64,000 nucleotides of DNA from Microbacterium testaceum (GTDB lineage: Bacteria > Actinomycetota > Actinomycetes > Actinomycetales > Microbacteriaceae): NCBI RefSeq assembly GCF_029761935.1, contig NZ_CP121699.1, positions 2,046,001 through 2,110,000 of the forward strand. Direction: 5' to 3'. Made by a program: the position numbers and the translations under genes. Below, piece after piece: positions 45,019 through 52,925 of the stretch (position 1 is its first letter; each line of letters starts with the position of its first letter). Under the pieces are notes generated by a model that worked only from the letters and a program-made list of their open reading frames with translations, searched no databases and was not told the DNA's origin.

Positions 45019-45975
45019 TCACTTGATGCCGGAGTAGCCGAGGTTGTCGACGAGCTTCCGGCCGAAGAGGATGAACAGGAGGAAGATCGGCAGGGCCGCG
45101 ATCAGCGTCCCGGCCATGAGGCCGGCCCAGTCTGGGCCCGTCTGCGGAGTCTGCGAGCGGAAGATGCCGAGCGCGACGGTGAGTACGCGCGAGTCGTCCG
45201 CGCGCCCCACCAGGAGAGGCCAGAAGTACTCGCCCCATGCCGTGATGTAGGTCAGCAGGGCGAGGGTGAAAACCGGAGTGGATGACATCGGCAGCACGAT
45301 CCGGAAGAAGATGCGCAGGTGTCCTGCACCGTCGATCTTGGCCGACTCCTCCACTTCGCGACTGATGCCGAGGAAGAACTGGCGCATGAAGAAGATCGCG
45401 AACGGCGTCATGAAGAAGAACGGCAGGATGATGCCGGCGAGGGTGTTGAGCAGGCCGAGATCGCGGATGAGGATGAAGTTCGGCAGTTGCACGAAGATCG
45501 GCGGGATCATCAACGCCGTCAGGAAGAGAAAGAAGACGGCGTCGCGCCCCTTCCACTCCAGCCGCGCGAAAGCGTAGGCCGCCATCGACGAGAACAGCAC
45601 CTGGCCGAACGTGATCACCGTGGCGACGATGACGGTGTTGCGCAGGTACAGCCAGAAGTCGATCGACCCCGTGGTCCCCCCCTCTGCCGCCGCCTGCTCC
45701 GGTGACGACAGACCCAGGACGCGTGCGAAGCCGCCCCAGCTGAACTCCACCGGCAGAAGGCTGCCGGCGTTCGTGTACAACGCGGTGTTGGTCGACAGCG
45801 CGGTGCGCAGCATCCAATAGAACGGGAACAGCGTCACCACCAGCAGCACCACGAGAGCGGCCCAGGCGAGGAGGCGCCCGAGTCCGATGCGGCGGCGACG
45901 GGGAACTTCACGGCGTGAGCCGACGGGCGCGGGCTCGGACCGGGTGACGCGGGGAGGTGTTGCGACGGAGGTCAT
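45019..45975 (-). CDS. Carbohydrate ABC transporter permease (MalG type)
   Basis: 318 residues. A 35-residue basic N-terminus is followed by six membrane segments (LLAWAALVVLLVVTLFPFYWMLR first). Family marks are SSMAAYAFARLEWKGRD, PPIFVQLPNFILIRDLGLLNT and the ATPase-contact EVEESAKIDGAGHLRIFFRIVLPM. It pairs with the MalF-type permease encoded 10 bp upstream. Like the other sugar importer in the window it has no ATPase of its own nearby. Confidence 0.94.
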   Translation of the reverse strand: MTSVATPPRVTRSEPAPVGSRREVPRRRRIGLGRLLAWAALVVLLVVTLFPFYWMLRTALSTNTALYTNAGSLLPVEFSWGGFARVLGLSSPEQAAAEGGTTGSIDFWLYLRNTVIVATVITFGQVLFSSMAAYAFARLEWKGRDAVFFLFLTALMIPPIFVQLPNFILIRDLGLLNTLAGIILPFFFMTPFAIFFMRQFFLGISREVEESAKIDGAGHLRIFFRIVLPMSSTPVFTLALLTYITAWGEYFWPLLVGRADDSRVLTVALGIFRSQTPQTGPDWAGLMAGTLIAALPIFLLFILFGRKLVDNLGYSGIK

Positions 45976-45984
45976 GAGGGGCTC

Positions 45985-46929
45985 CTATGCCAGATCCGAC
46001 GAGTTCGAGCGCATGATCTTGAGCTGGAAATAGGCGACGACGGCCAGCACGACCAGCAGGAAGACCGACATGGCCGACGCGTATCCGAGGTGGAATTTCT
46101 CGAAGGCCTGTTGGTAGATGTAGTAGTAAATGACCCGGGTCGAGTTGATCGGTCCGCCCTCGGTCGTGACCGCGACGGTGTCGAAGATCTGGAACGACCC
46201 GACGACGGTGATCACCAAGACCAGGGCGAGCACCGGTCGCAACAGCGGCAGCGTGATCGAGCGGAACATGCGCACCTCGGACGCACCGTCCAGAGCTGCG
46301 GCTTCATAGAGTTGTGTCGGGATGGTCTGCAGGCCGGCGAAGACCAAGAGCGCTGTGTAGCCGACGTAGCGCCACACATTGATGAGCGCGATGGTCGGGA
46401 TGGCCAAGGCCTCGCTGCCGAAGAAGGCCATGCGGTCGCCGCCGAGAGCGTCGAGGAAGACGTTGATGATGCCCGTGGAGTAATCCATCATCCAGAACCA
46501 GACCAACGCGACCACGACGTTGGCCACAAGGTACGGCAGCAGGATGATGCCACGGATGACGGCCGAGCGGGTGAGACGGTGCATCAGCACGGCGATGCCC
46601 ACCGCGAGCACCGTTTGCACGCCGATGTTGATGACGACGTATTCGACGGTGACGCCGAGGGAGTTCCAGAAGAGCGGATCCGCGACCATGCGGGTGTAGT
46701 TCTCGACACCCACGAACTTCCCGGCGCCGATGAGGTTCTGGTCGGTGAAGCTGAACCAGATGCCTCGCAGCGAGGGGACGAGATAGAAGGCGAGGAAGCC
46801 GAGAGCGGCGGGGGCGATGAACAGAAGGGCGATCTTCGCGTCGCCGCGCCGACGACGCGCGGCACGGGGAGCGACGATCGCGCGAGTGTCCAGCGATCGG
46901 GTCGTCGGGGACTGGGTCGGGGCGCTCAT
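45985..46929 (-). CDS. Carbohydrate ABC transporter permease (MalF type)
   Basis: 314 residues. The first membrane segment (IALLFIAPAALGFLAFYLVPSL) follows a 40-residue N-terminus; six segments in all. IWFSFTDQNLIGAGKFVGVENYTRM is typical of MalF/UgpA permeases and LYEAAALDGASEVRMFRSITLPLLRP is the ATPase-contact loop. Its ATG overlaps the stop of the alpha-galactosidase gene (ATGA), so enzyme and importer are translationally coupled. Confidence 0.94.
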   Translation of the reverse strand: MSAPTQSPTTRSLDTRAIVAPRAARRRRGDAKIALLFIAPAALGFLAFYLVPSLRGIWFSFTDQNLIGAGKFVGVENYTRMVADPLFWNSLGVTVEYVVINIGVQTVLAVGIAVLMHRLTRSAVIRGIILLPYLVANVVVALVWFWMMDYSTGIINVFLDALGGDRMAFFGSEALAIPTIALINVWRYVGYTALLVFAGLQTIPTQLYEAAALDGASEVRMFRSITLPLLRPVLALVLVITVVGSFQIFDTVAVTTEGGPINSTRVIYYYIYQQAFEKFHLGYASAMSVFLLVVLAVVAYFQLKIMRSNSSDLA

Positions 46930-49115
46930 CGGACGACCTCCACGTCGAGCAGGACACTGGTGTCGGGATCGAGGGCGGGGACGTGTACGCCGATCTCCTG
47001 GAGGACGGCACCGGACAGATTGATCCCGCTGCGGTACCACGACGGATGGATACGCGGGTCGTAGGCCGGCAGCGGCCCCGGTCCGCCCACGCGGACGCGG
47101 TATTCGCGGTCGGGATCCAGGCCCGGGAGACGCACTCGACCCAGGGGCCACGTGACGTGCCGCTCCCGCAGGATGACCGCGTAGAGGGCGCGATCGCGGT
47201 GGGGACTGACCGAGCCGTGCAACCACAGGTCGCCGCCCTCGAGTTCGCGGCGCACCGTCGTACCGGAGTGGATGAGGCCGCGGACGCCCTTGTAGTAGGC
47301 GACCCACGCCGTCAGTCGCTGCAGGTCATCCGGCGAGACCGTGGTGAGATCCCACTCGATTCCGAAGTGCCCGAAGAGCGCGGTGGCCGCCCGGAAGTCC
47401 AGGTCGACGCGGCGGCGGGTGGTGTGCGCCCTGTCCGCGCCGACGTGGCTGCCGACCAGCTCCGGCGGAAGCAGCTGCGCGGTCCAGCGTTGGATCTGCT
47501 GCCGTTCGCGGGCGTCGATGCAGTCCGACGCCCACACGCGATCGGTGTGCTCCAGGATGCCGAGGTCGACGCGTGCTCCTCCGGAGGAGCACGACTCGAT
47601 CTCCAGTCCCGGGCAGGCGCGGCGGATCGCGTCGAGCAAGCGATAGGTCGCGAGGGTCTGTTCGTGCACGCCCGCTCGCCCGGTCCGGGTGGACCCCGCC
47701 TCGATGAGGTCGCGGTTGTGGTCCCACTTGATGTAGTCGATTCCGTGCTCGCGCACGAGCGAGACGATCTGGTCGAAGACGTGGGCGAAGGCACCCGGGT
47801 GCGAGAGATCGAGAACCTGCTGGTGTCGGAAGTCGACGGGCAGACGACCGGGCACCTGCAGGAGCCACTCGGGGTGGGCGGTGGCGAGGTCGGAGGTCAC
47901 ATTGACCATCTCGGGCTCGAACCACAGTCCGAACTGCATGCCGCGTCGCTTGACCCCCTCGACGAGGGCGCGGAACCGTCCGCCGCCCCAGACGTCTTCT
48001 GCGATCACCCAATCGCCCAGACCCGACGTGTCGTCACGGCGCGAGCCGAACCATCCGTCGTCGAGCACGAAGCGTTCCACTCCCACGCGCTCGGCCGCGT
48101 CGGCGAGTTCGAGCAGCCGCGGCAGTTCGTGGTCGAAGTAGACCGCCTCCCACACGTTCATCACCACGGGGCGGGCGGAGCGCGGGTGCGAGGGCCGCGA
48201 GCGCAGGTGAGCGTGGAAACGCGCGGCGACGGCATCCAGTCCGGCACCGTATCCGGCGAAGAGGGCGGGGGTCTCGTACGTTTCACCCGGAGCGAGCTGG
48301 ATTTCGCCAGGCAGCAGGAGTTCGCCGCCGAGAATCAGCCGCTCCCCCGAGAAGGCGCGTTCCGCGAGCACACGGTGGTTGCCACTGAACGCGACGTGAA
48401 GCCCCCACACCTCGCCCTGGCCGAAATCGAGATCGGCTGTCCCCGCGGCCAGGAACGTGGCCGCATCGGCGCCCGTGCGTCCGTGTCGACCCTCGCGAAG
48501 GTGCGTACCAACCGTGAACGGACGCGACTGGGCGACCCTCTCTTTGGCCCACCGCCCGGCCATGTCGAACACGACATCCGCGCGGGTCGGTACCGGCAGC
48601 GCCAGATCCAGCGCGTCGATCGTGTAGGAATCGACGCCGTCGTTCCGCAACGTCGCCGAGAGGCGCAGGAGTCCACTCGGCAGCAGCTCGAGCAGGAGCC
48701 CGAGGGAGAGCTGGGCGTCGACGTCGACCGCCCGCACGCTCACCGATCCACCCGACGGCGCATCGTCTGAGATGTCCACCGAGACGGGAACGAACCGCGT
48801 CGACCACGCCTGTCCCGAACGGTGGCCCTGAAGACCCGGGGTACCCGTCCATCCCGCGGCGTTCTCGGGCACGACTCCGACGATCACCGGCACGTCGACA
48901 CCGTTGGTGGCCAGTGGCGGCTGTGCGTGCAGGGCGAGCTCGCGGAGGGAGTCGGCATCCTGCGCCCCGATGTCACCACCCCAGTGGATGACGAAAGGGA
49001 GAGCGTCTTGCGGCAGGCCGAGGACGACGGCGACGCCGGCCGCCCGGAGGGTCACGGCCGATGGCCAGAGGGCCTCGAGGTCGCCGTTGATCTCGTTCAT
49101 CGTTTGGGTGGTCAC
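46926..49115 (-). CDS. Alpha-galactosidase (GH36 family)
   Basis: 729 residues from GTG 49115, with GGAAGG about 10 bases upstream. There is no signal peptide, so it acts in the cytoplasm. An N-terminal beta-sandwich domain (about 1-300) is followed by the catalytic barrel with the GH36 landmarks: FVLDDGWFGSRRDD, FGLWFEPEMVN, IDYIKWDHNRDL carrying the nucleophile Asp, ESCSSGGARVDLG and VWASDCIDARERQQIQ carrying the acid/base Asp. It hydrolyses terminal alpha-galactosyl residues from raffinose-type sugars. It is the first gene of the operon and stands divergent from the LacI repressor, with operators between them. Confidence 0.93.
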   Translation of the reverse strand: MTTQTMNEINGDLEALWPSAVTLRAAGVAVVLGLPQDALPFVIHWGGDIGAQDADSLRELALHAQPPLATNGVDVPVIVGVVPENAAGWTGTPGLQGHRSGQAWSTRFVPVSVDISDDAPSGGSVSVRAVDVDAQLSLGLLLELLPSGLLRLSATLRNDGVDSYTIDALDLALPVPTRADVVFDMAGRWAKERVAQSRPFTVGTHLREGRHGRTGADAATFLAAGTADLDFGQGEVWGLHVAFSGNHRVLAERAFSGERLILGGELLLPGEIQLAPGETYETPALFAGYGAGLDAVAARFHAHLRSRPSHPRSARPVVMNVWEAVYFDHELPRLLELADAAERVGVERFVLDDGWFGSRRDDTSGLGDWVIAEDVWGGGRFRALVEGVKRRGMQFGLWFEPEMVNVTSDLATAHPEWLLQVPGRLPVDFRHQQVLDLSHPGAFAHVFDQIVSLVREHGIDYIKWDHNRDLIEAGSTRTGRAGVHEQTLATYRLLDAIRRACPGLEIESCSSGGARVDLGILEHTDRVWASDCIDARERQQIQRWTAQLLPPELVGSHVGADRAHTTRRRVDLDFRAATALFGHFGIEWDLTTVSPDDLQRLTAWVAYYKGVRGLIHSGTTVRRELEGGDLWLHGSVSPHRDRALYAVILRERHVTWPLGRVRLPGLDPDREYRVRVGGPGPLPAYDPRIHPSWYRSGINLSGAVLQEIGVHVPALDPDTSVLLDVEVVR

Positions 49116-49155
49116 TGCGTCATCGCCTTCCGGAGAACCCCTCGTCGGGTTCTGC

Positions 49156-49238
49156 AAACGTTGGTCAAGCTAGCATGCGTTCACTCGCTCTGCAAACGTT
49201 AGTCAGACATTTTCTTCGAACAAAGAAAACGTTGGTCA
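49156..49238. promoter_or_regulatory. Three LacI operator copies between alpha-galactosidase and lacI
   Basis: AAACGTTGGTCA at 49156-49167, AAACGTTAGTCA at 49194-49205 and AAACGTTGGTCA at 49227-49238, all in the same orientation. The core AACGTT is palindromic. The third copy touches the -10 box of the lacI gene, so the repressor would also control itself; the first two lie where the alpha-galactosidase promoter must be. Confidence 0.75.
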
Positions 49239-49239
49239 C

Positions 49240-49245
49240 TAGACT
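49240..49245 (+). promoter_or_regulatory. -10 box (leaderless type) of the sugar-locus lacI gene
   Basis: TAGACT, 6 bases before ATG 49252 and directly after the third operator copy. Confidence 0.55.
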
Positions 49246-49251
49246 TGGGTC

Positions 49252-50271
49252 ATGCCACTCGATCGAGATGTCCCCGGGATCGTCGACGTGGCCGAGAGAG
49301 CCGGAGTCAGTCTCTCCACGGTGTCCCGCGTGATCTCAGGACGCACCCGCGTGAGCGATCGGCTCCGCGAAAAGGTCGAGGCAGCGGTGGCCGAGCTGGG
49401 CTATCGGCCGAACGCCGCCGCGCAATCCCTGGTCAGCGGACGTCGATCGACGGTCGCCGTGTTCGCGCGCAACACGATCCGCTACGGGTACGCCGCCACT
49501 CTGCAAGGTATCGAGGAGGCCGCTCGGGCCGCCGGCTACGTCATCATGATCGCCGTGGTCGAGTCCGACGACCCCGCGGCCATCTCGGCAGCCGTCGACG
49601 GCGCCCTCTCGCAGCCCCTTGCCGGGGTGATCGTGATCGAGTTCGACGAGCTGGGCGTCGCAACCCTGGCGGCCATGCCCAAGACGGTGCCCGTGGTCGC
49701 CGCCGCCGGTGCCCGGCGTCCACCGGGCGAGACTCCTCACGCGTTCCTCGACGACTACGTCGGAGGATACGAAGCCACGAAGTACCTGCTCGCCCAGGGG
49801 CATCACACCGTGCACCACGTCGCCATCCCCGCCACCCGCCCCGGGACGGGTCGCGCGTGGGGGTGGCGTGCGGCGCTGGACGAAGCCGGCGCGCGCGTCC
49901 CTCCCCTGTTGCAGGCGAGCTATTCGCCCACGTCGGGATACGACGTCGCCCAGACTCTCCTCGACGACGATGCCGTAACAGCGGTGCTCTGCGGCAACGA
50001 TGAACTCGCCATCGGTGTCGCGCGCGCCTACCAGGAGATCGGTAGACGCATCCCCGAAGACGTCAGCGTCGTCGGCTTCGACGACCAACCGTTCGCGCGC
50101 ATGTGGACTCCAGCCCTCACCACCGTCCGCCAGGACTTCGTCGACCTCGGCCGACGCACTTTCGCGCTGCTCGGCACCTGGATGGAGCAGGGGCGTCCTC
50201 CCGAAGACTCCGCCGTGACGCCCGAGCTCGTCGTGCGCGAGAGTGCGGGGGCGCCGCGCCTGCACGCGTGA
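49252..50271 (+). CDS. LacI family repressor of the alpha-galactoside locus
   Basis: 339 residues. The N-terminal LacI helix-turn-helix reads [56 protein letters not shown] periplasmic-binding-protein-like sensor domain follows, with [64 protein letters not shown] and the final [10 protein letters not shown]. It is divergent from the alpha-galactosidase operon; three AAACGTTRGTCA sites between them are its probable targets and a galactoside its probable inducer. Confidence 0.94.
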   Translation: MPLDRDVPGIVDVAERAGVSLSTVSRVISGRTRVSDRLREKVEAAVAELGYRPNAAAQSLVSGRRSTVAVFARNTIRYGYAATLQGIEEAARAAGYVIMIAVVESDDPAAISAAVDGALSQPLAGVIVIEFDELGVATLAAMPKTVPVVAAAGARRPPGETPHAFLDDYVGGYEATKYLLAQGHHTVHHVAIPATRPGTGRAWGWRAALDEAGARVPPLLQASYSPTSGYDVAQTLLDDDAVTAVLCGNDELAIGVARAYQEIGRRIPEDVSVVGFDDQPFARMWTPALTTVRQDFVDLGRRTFALLGTWMEQGRPPEDSAVTPELVVRESAGAPRLHA

Positions 50272-50764
50272 TCCACGCCGCGGCCGCTCACGATCGGGCG
50301 CGAGCACTGTTCAGGCCGGGACGAGTGGGGGCGGTCCTCGGTCGCACCGGCAGCCGCACGTCGAACACCGTCCGGGGGCGCGGCCTGCGCCGACGAAGAG
50401 ACGCTGCCGCAGATTGATCGAAGCCTGACCCGCCCCTTCCGAGAGGGGCCGTCACGCTCAGCGCGTCATCGCGCACGGCTCCGGACGTGACTCGACGTGC
50501 CCGCTGGCGCCGGTACCGCGAGACCGGGGTTCGCGTCCGACATCACGCGCGGCTGCTCCGACCGGCACGGGTCTGTGCCCCCTCATCGCGCGCCCTGGGT
50601 CGCGCCCATCCAGCGTGAGGCGGGTTCCTTCACTGTTCTGCGCCTCCCCACTTCTCAGGTTCCCGAGCCTGCAGACGAGCGGACCCGCCCGTGCGTTCGG
50701 TCAAGGGGTGCGCCGCTCTCGACGATCACGATCTACCGTAAGAAATGTCGAACGGAGGGATGCC
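50272..50764. other. Gene-free region after the LacI gene
   Basis: 493 bp. Short open frames on both strands lack codon bias and ribosome binding sites. It holds the lacI terminator hairpin (50432-50449) and, at its right end, TACCGT (50734-50739) and a GGAGGG box serving the SRPBCC gene. I see nothing else. Confidence 0.5.
50432..50449 (+). terminator. Probable lacI terminator hairpin
   Basis: 6-bp arms GCCCCT / AGGGGC with a 6-base loop, 160 bp after the LacI stop. Confidence 0.4.
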
Positions 50765-51271
50765 ATGGCCGCCCGCAACACCCGCCTCATGCGCTGCACG
50801 CCCGACGACCTGTTCGCGGTTCTCTCCGACGGTTGGCTCTATCCCATCTGGGTGGTGGGGGCGGCGCGCATGCGCGATGTCGACGAGCAATGGCCCCAGA
50901 AGGGGTCGCAGATCCATCATTCCCTGGGCATCTGGCCCGTCATGATCCACGACGAGACCAAGATCGTCGAGTGGGACCCTCCGCGCCGAATGCGGTTGCG
51001 GCCCGAGGCCGGCATCCTGGGCCGCGGCGTCATCCGTATCGACGCCCGGCCGCATGAACTCGGCACCGCCGTCACCATCGCCGAGGAGCCCGTGTCGGGA
51101 GCGGCGGCTCTGCTGCCGTCGCTGCTGTGGAAGCCCCTGCTCGTCGCGCGCAACCACGAGTGCCTCAACCGCCTGGCTTTCCTCGCCGAAGGGCGGCGAG
51201 AGAAACGCGAAGCGCGCGAACCGCAGCACCGGAAGACCGATCCGGATGACCTCGGCGAAGCCGGCAGCTGA
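50765..51271 (+). CDS. SRPBCC family protein
   Basis: 168 residues from ATG 50765, 6 bases behind GGAGGG; the longer frame has no support. It looks like a small START/Bet v1-like (SRPBCC) protein: NTRLMRCTPDDLFAVLSDGWLYPIWVVGAARMRDVDEQWP, WPVMIHDETKIVEWDPPRRMRLRPEA and LGTAVTIAEEPVSG, ending in a helix that closes the pocket. The ligand is unknown. The last 25 residues are charged and disordered. A long palindrome follows its stop codon by 15 bp and probably ends the transcript. Confidence 0.85.
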   Translation: MAARNTRLMRCTPDDLFAVLSDGWLYPIWVVGAARMRDVDEQWPQKGSQIHHSLGIWPVMIHDETKIVEWDPPRRMRLRPEAGILGRGVIRIDARPHELGTAVTIAEEPVSGAAALLPSLLWKPLLVARNHECLNRLAFLAEGRREKREAREPQHRKTDPDDLGEAGS

Positions 51272-51286
51272 CCCGACCGCCCCTCC

Positions 51287-51349
51287 ATAAACGCTCTTTC
51301 TAGCGAGACACGCTGCCTCACGGCGTGTCTCGCTAGGGAGAGCGTTTAT
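51287..51349. repeat. Long palindrome with symmetric internal loop after the SRPBCC gene
   Basis: 11-bp outer arms (ATAAACGCTCT / AGAGCGTTTAT), a 3x3 internal loop, a 12-bp inner stem (TAGCGAGACACG and complement) and an 11-base loop. The outer stem is unusually A/T-rich for this genome. The design (outer stem, small symmetric loop, inner stem, loop) matches the element at 37369 though the sequence differs. It can terminate the SRPBCC transcript. Confidence 0.85.
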
Positions 51350-51351
51350 TG

Positions 51352-51633
51352 CAGCGGTGAGCGGTCGCAACGGCCAGCGGTCGCGGCGGTGAGCAGTCGC
51401 GGCGGCCAGCAACGGCCAGCAGCGGCAGCAGCGGTAGCGGCAGCAGCAGCATTCAGCAGTCGCAGCGGCCAGCGGAGGCAGCAGTCGCGGCGGCCAGCGG
51501 AGGCAGCAGTCGCGGCGGCCAGCGGACGCAGCGGCCAGCACTCCCAGCGGCCAGCAGTCGCGGTAGCCAGCAGTCACAGCGACCAGCACTCGCAACGGCC
51601 AGCGGACGCAGCAGCGGGCAGAGGCAGCACCGA
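51352..51633. repeat. Degenerate tandem repeat tract with 25-bp unit
   Basis: About 280 bp built from GGCCAGCGG, GCAGTCGC and related words. Three near-perfect 25-bp units run head to tail at 51453-51477, 51478-51502 and 51503-51527; flanking copies are decayed. The period is not a multiple of 3, and translations in all frames are low-complexity, so it is non-coding. It sits between the SRPBCC palindrome and the end of the Mrp operon. Confidence 0.8.
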
Positions 51634-51670
51634 GCGGGGGCGGGAGCGCGGGCGGCGCCGCGGCGCCGGC

Positions 51671-52051
51671 TCAGCTCTCCGGCCGCGTCTCCGCGCCGGT
51701 CGACCCGGGCTGCTCCGTGCGGTGCCGCAGCTCGTCGATGTACAGGCCCTCTTCGTCGGTCGTTCGGTTGCGGTACGCGGCTCGCCCGACCATGTGCGCG
51801 GCCAGCGGGGCCGTGGCGAACTGGATGAGCACGATCGGGATGCCGAAAGCGACCACCTCCCACGTGCGCAGCGACAGCGCGACGGCGATGACGATGAGCA
51901 GCACACCCAGAACCTGCGGCTTCGTCGCCGCGTGCAAGCGCGTGGGGACGTCGCGCCAGCGCAGCAGTCCCATCGTCGCCGTGAGGCAGAGCACGGCGCC
52001 GATCAGCACGAGCACGAGGGCGACGGTGTCGAGCACCGATTCGAGGGTCAT
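51671..52051 (-). CDS. mrpG: Na+/H+ antiporter subunit MrpG
   Basis: 126 residues with three membrane helices. The MnhG/PhaG pattern is visible: VLVLIGAVLCLTATMGLLRWRDVPTRLHAATKPQVLGVLLIVIAVAL, then a third helix and the NRTTDEEGLYIDEL stretch. A hydrophilic tail of 35 residues follows. It is the last gene of the operon and overlaps mrpF by 4 bp. Confidence 0.93.
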   Translation of the reverse strand: MTLESVLDTVALVLVLIGAVLCLTATMGLLRWRDVPTRLHAATKPQVLGVLLIVIAVALSLRTWEVVAFGIPIVLIQFATAPLAAHMVGRAAYRNRTTDEEGLYIDELRHRTEQPGSTGAETRPES

Positions 52052-52314
52052 CGCGGGTTCTCCTTCCGCGCGACGAAGCGGGCGACCGCGATCGACCCGA
52101 ACACGCCGACCGCCGCGATGATGAGCATCGCCGGCAGCGAGCGCGTGTGGTGATTGATCACCATGTCGGCGCCCAGGATGCAGACCACCTCGGTCAGCAG
52201 AACATCCGCGGCGACCGCGCGGTCGAGGATCGACGGACCGATCACGAGGCGGATGAGCGCCAGCACCGCGGCGACGGCGAAGACGACGAGGATGACCACG
52301 ACGAGGATGTTCAC
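52048..52314 (-). CDS. mrpF: Na+/H+ antiporter subunit MrpF
   Basis: 88 residues with three membrane helices, starting at GTG 52314. MnhF pattern: VVFAVAAVLALIRLVIGPSILDRAVAADVL followed by LPAMLIIAAVGVFGSIAVARFVARKE. It overlaps the genes on either side by 4 bp, so translation is coupled through the operon. Confidence 0.93.
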   Translation of the reverse strand: MNILVVVILVVFAVAAVLALIRLVIGPSILDRAVAADVLLTEVVCILGADMVINHHTRSLPAMLIIAAVGVFGSIAVARFVARKENPR

Positions 52315-52925
52315 AGCAGGGTCCTCCCGTCGGGCGGCGTTTCGGCACCGTGGAGCGCGTCGGCGTCCGACTCGGCGATCTTGGCCCGCAGCTCCTGCAA
52401 CTCTTCCTTCGAGCCGACGGCACGCGTGATGCGGGCTTCCCACCCGAGCACGACGCGGCGCTGGTGTTCGGCATCCGCGTCGCTTCTGACGCCGATGGTG
52501 TGCAGGAACAGGGTGCGGTTCTCGCGGTCGACGTCGACGATGAGCGATCCCGGAATGAGGGATGCCGTGACAGCGGTGTGCGCCATGATCACGTCGTCGT
52601 CGACGCGCAGCGGGACGGCGATGATGGCGGCGCCGGGCTGACGGCGGACGTCGATCACCTGCCACGCGACGATGAGCGATCCCTTGATGACCGCGCCCAG
52701 GAAGGTGACGACGAACACGAGGCCGTACCAGAGGTTGATGCGACCCGAGAGTTCGACCGGGGGCAGGCGGAAGACGCGCGTGACGAAGACCGCCATGACC
52801 AGACCGGTGAGGAACGCCAGCCAGGTGAACTGGCCCCACAGCAGCATCCACAGAGCGACCAGCCACACCAGGAACGGCAGCTGGTGCAGGAACAGCGACA
52901 CCTGCGATCGGCGGGAGGGGCTCAT
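52311..52925 (-). CDS. mrpE: Na+/H+ antiporter subunit MrpE
   Basis: 204 residues. Two or three membrane helices (LPFLVWLVALWMLLWGQFTWLAFLTGLVMAVFVTRVF, LWYGLVFVVTFLGAVIKGSLIVAW) precede the MnhE cytosolic domain with TAVTASLIPGSLIVDVDRENRTLFLHTIGV. The C-terminal 50 residues are charged (EELQELRAKIAESDAD), longer than in minimal MrpE. It starts four bases before the end of mrpD. Confidence 0.93.
   Translation of the reverse strand: MSPSRRSQVSLFLHQLPFLVWLVALWMLLWGQFTWLAFLTGLVMAVFVTRVFRLPPVELSGRINLWYGLVFVVTFLGAVIKGSLIVAWQVIDVRRQPGAAIIAVPLRVDDDVIMAHTAVTASLIPGSLIVDVDRENRTLFLHTIGVRSDADAEHQRRVVLGWEARITRAVGSKEELQELRAKIAESDADALHGAETPPDGRTLL

Noticed and set aside
50272..50764. Short plus- and minus-strand frames after the LacI gene
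   Set aside because: None has a ribosome binding site or codon bias; translations are Arg/Pro/Ala-rich shadows.
51352..51633. Possible CRISPR array
   Set aside because: Repeats are directly head to tail without unique spacers, the unit is 25 bp and decays at both ends, and there are no cas genes.
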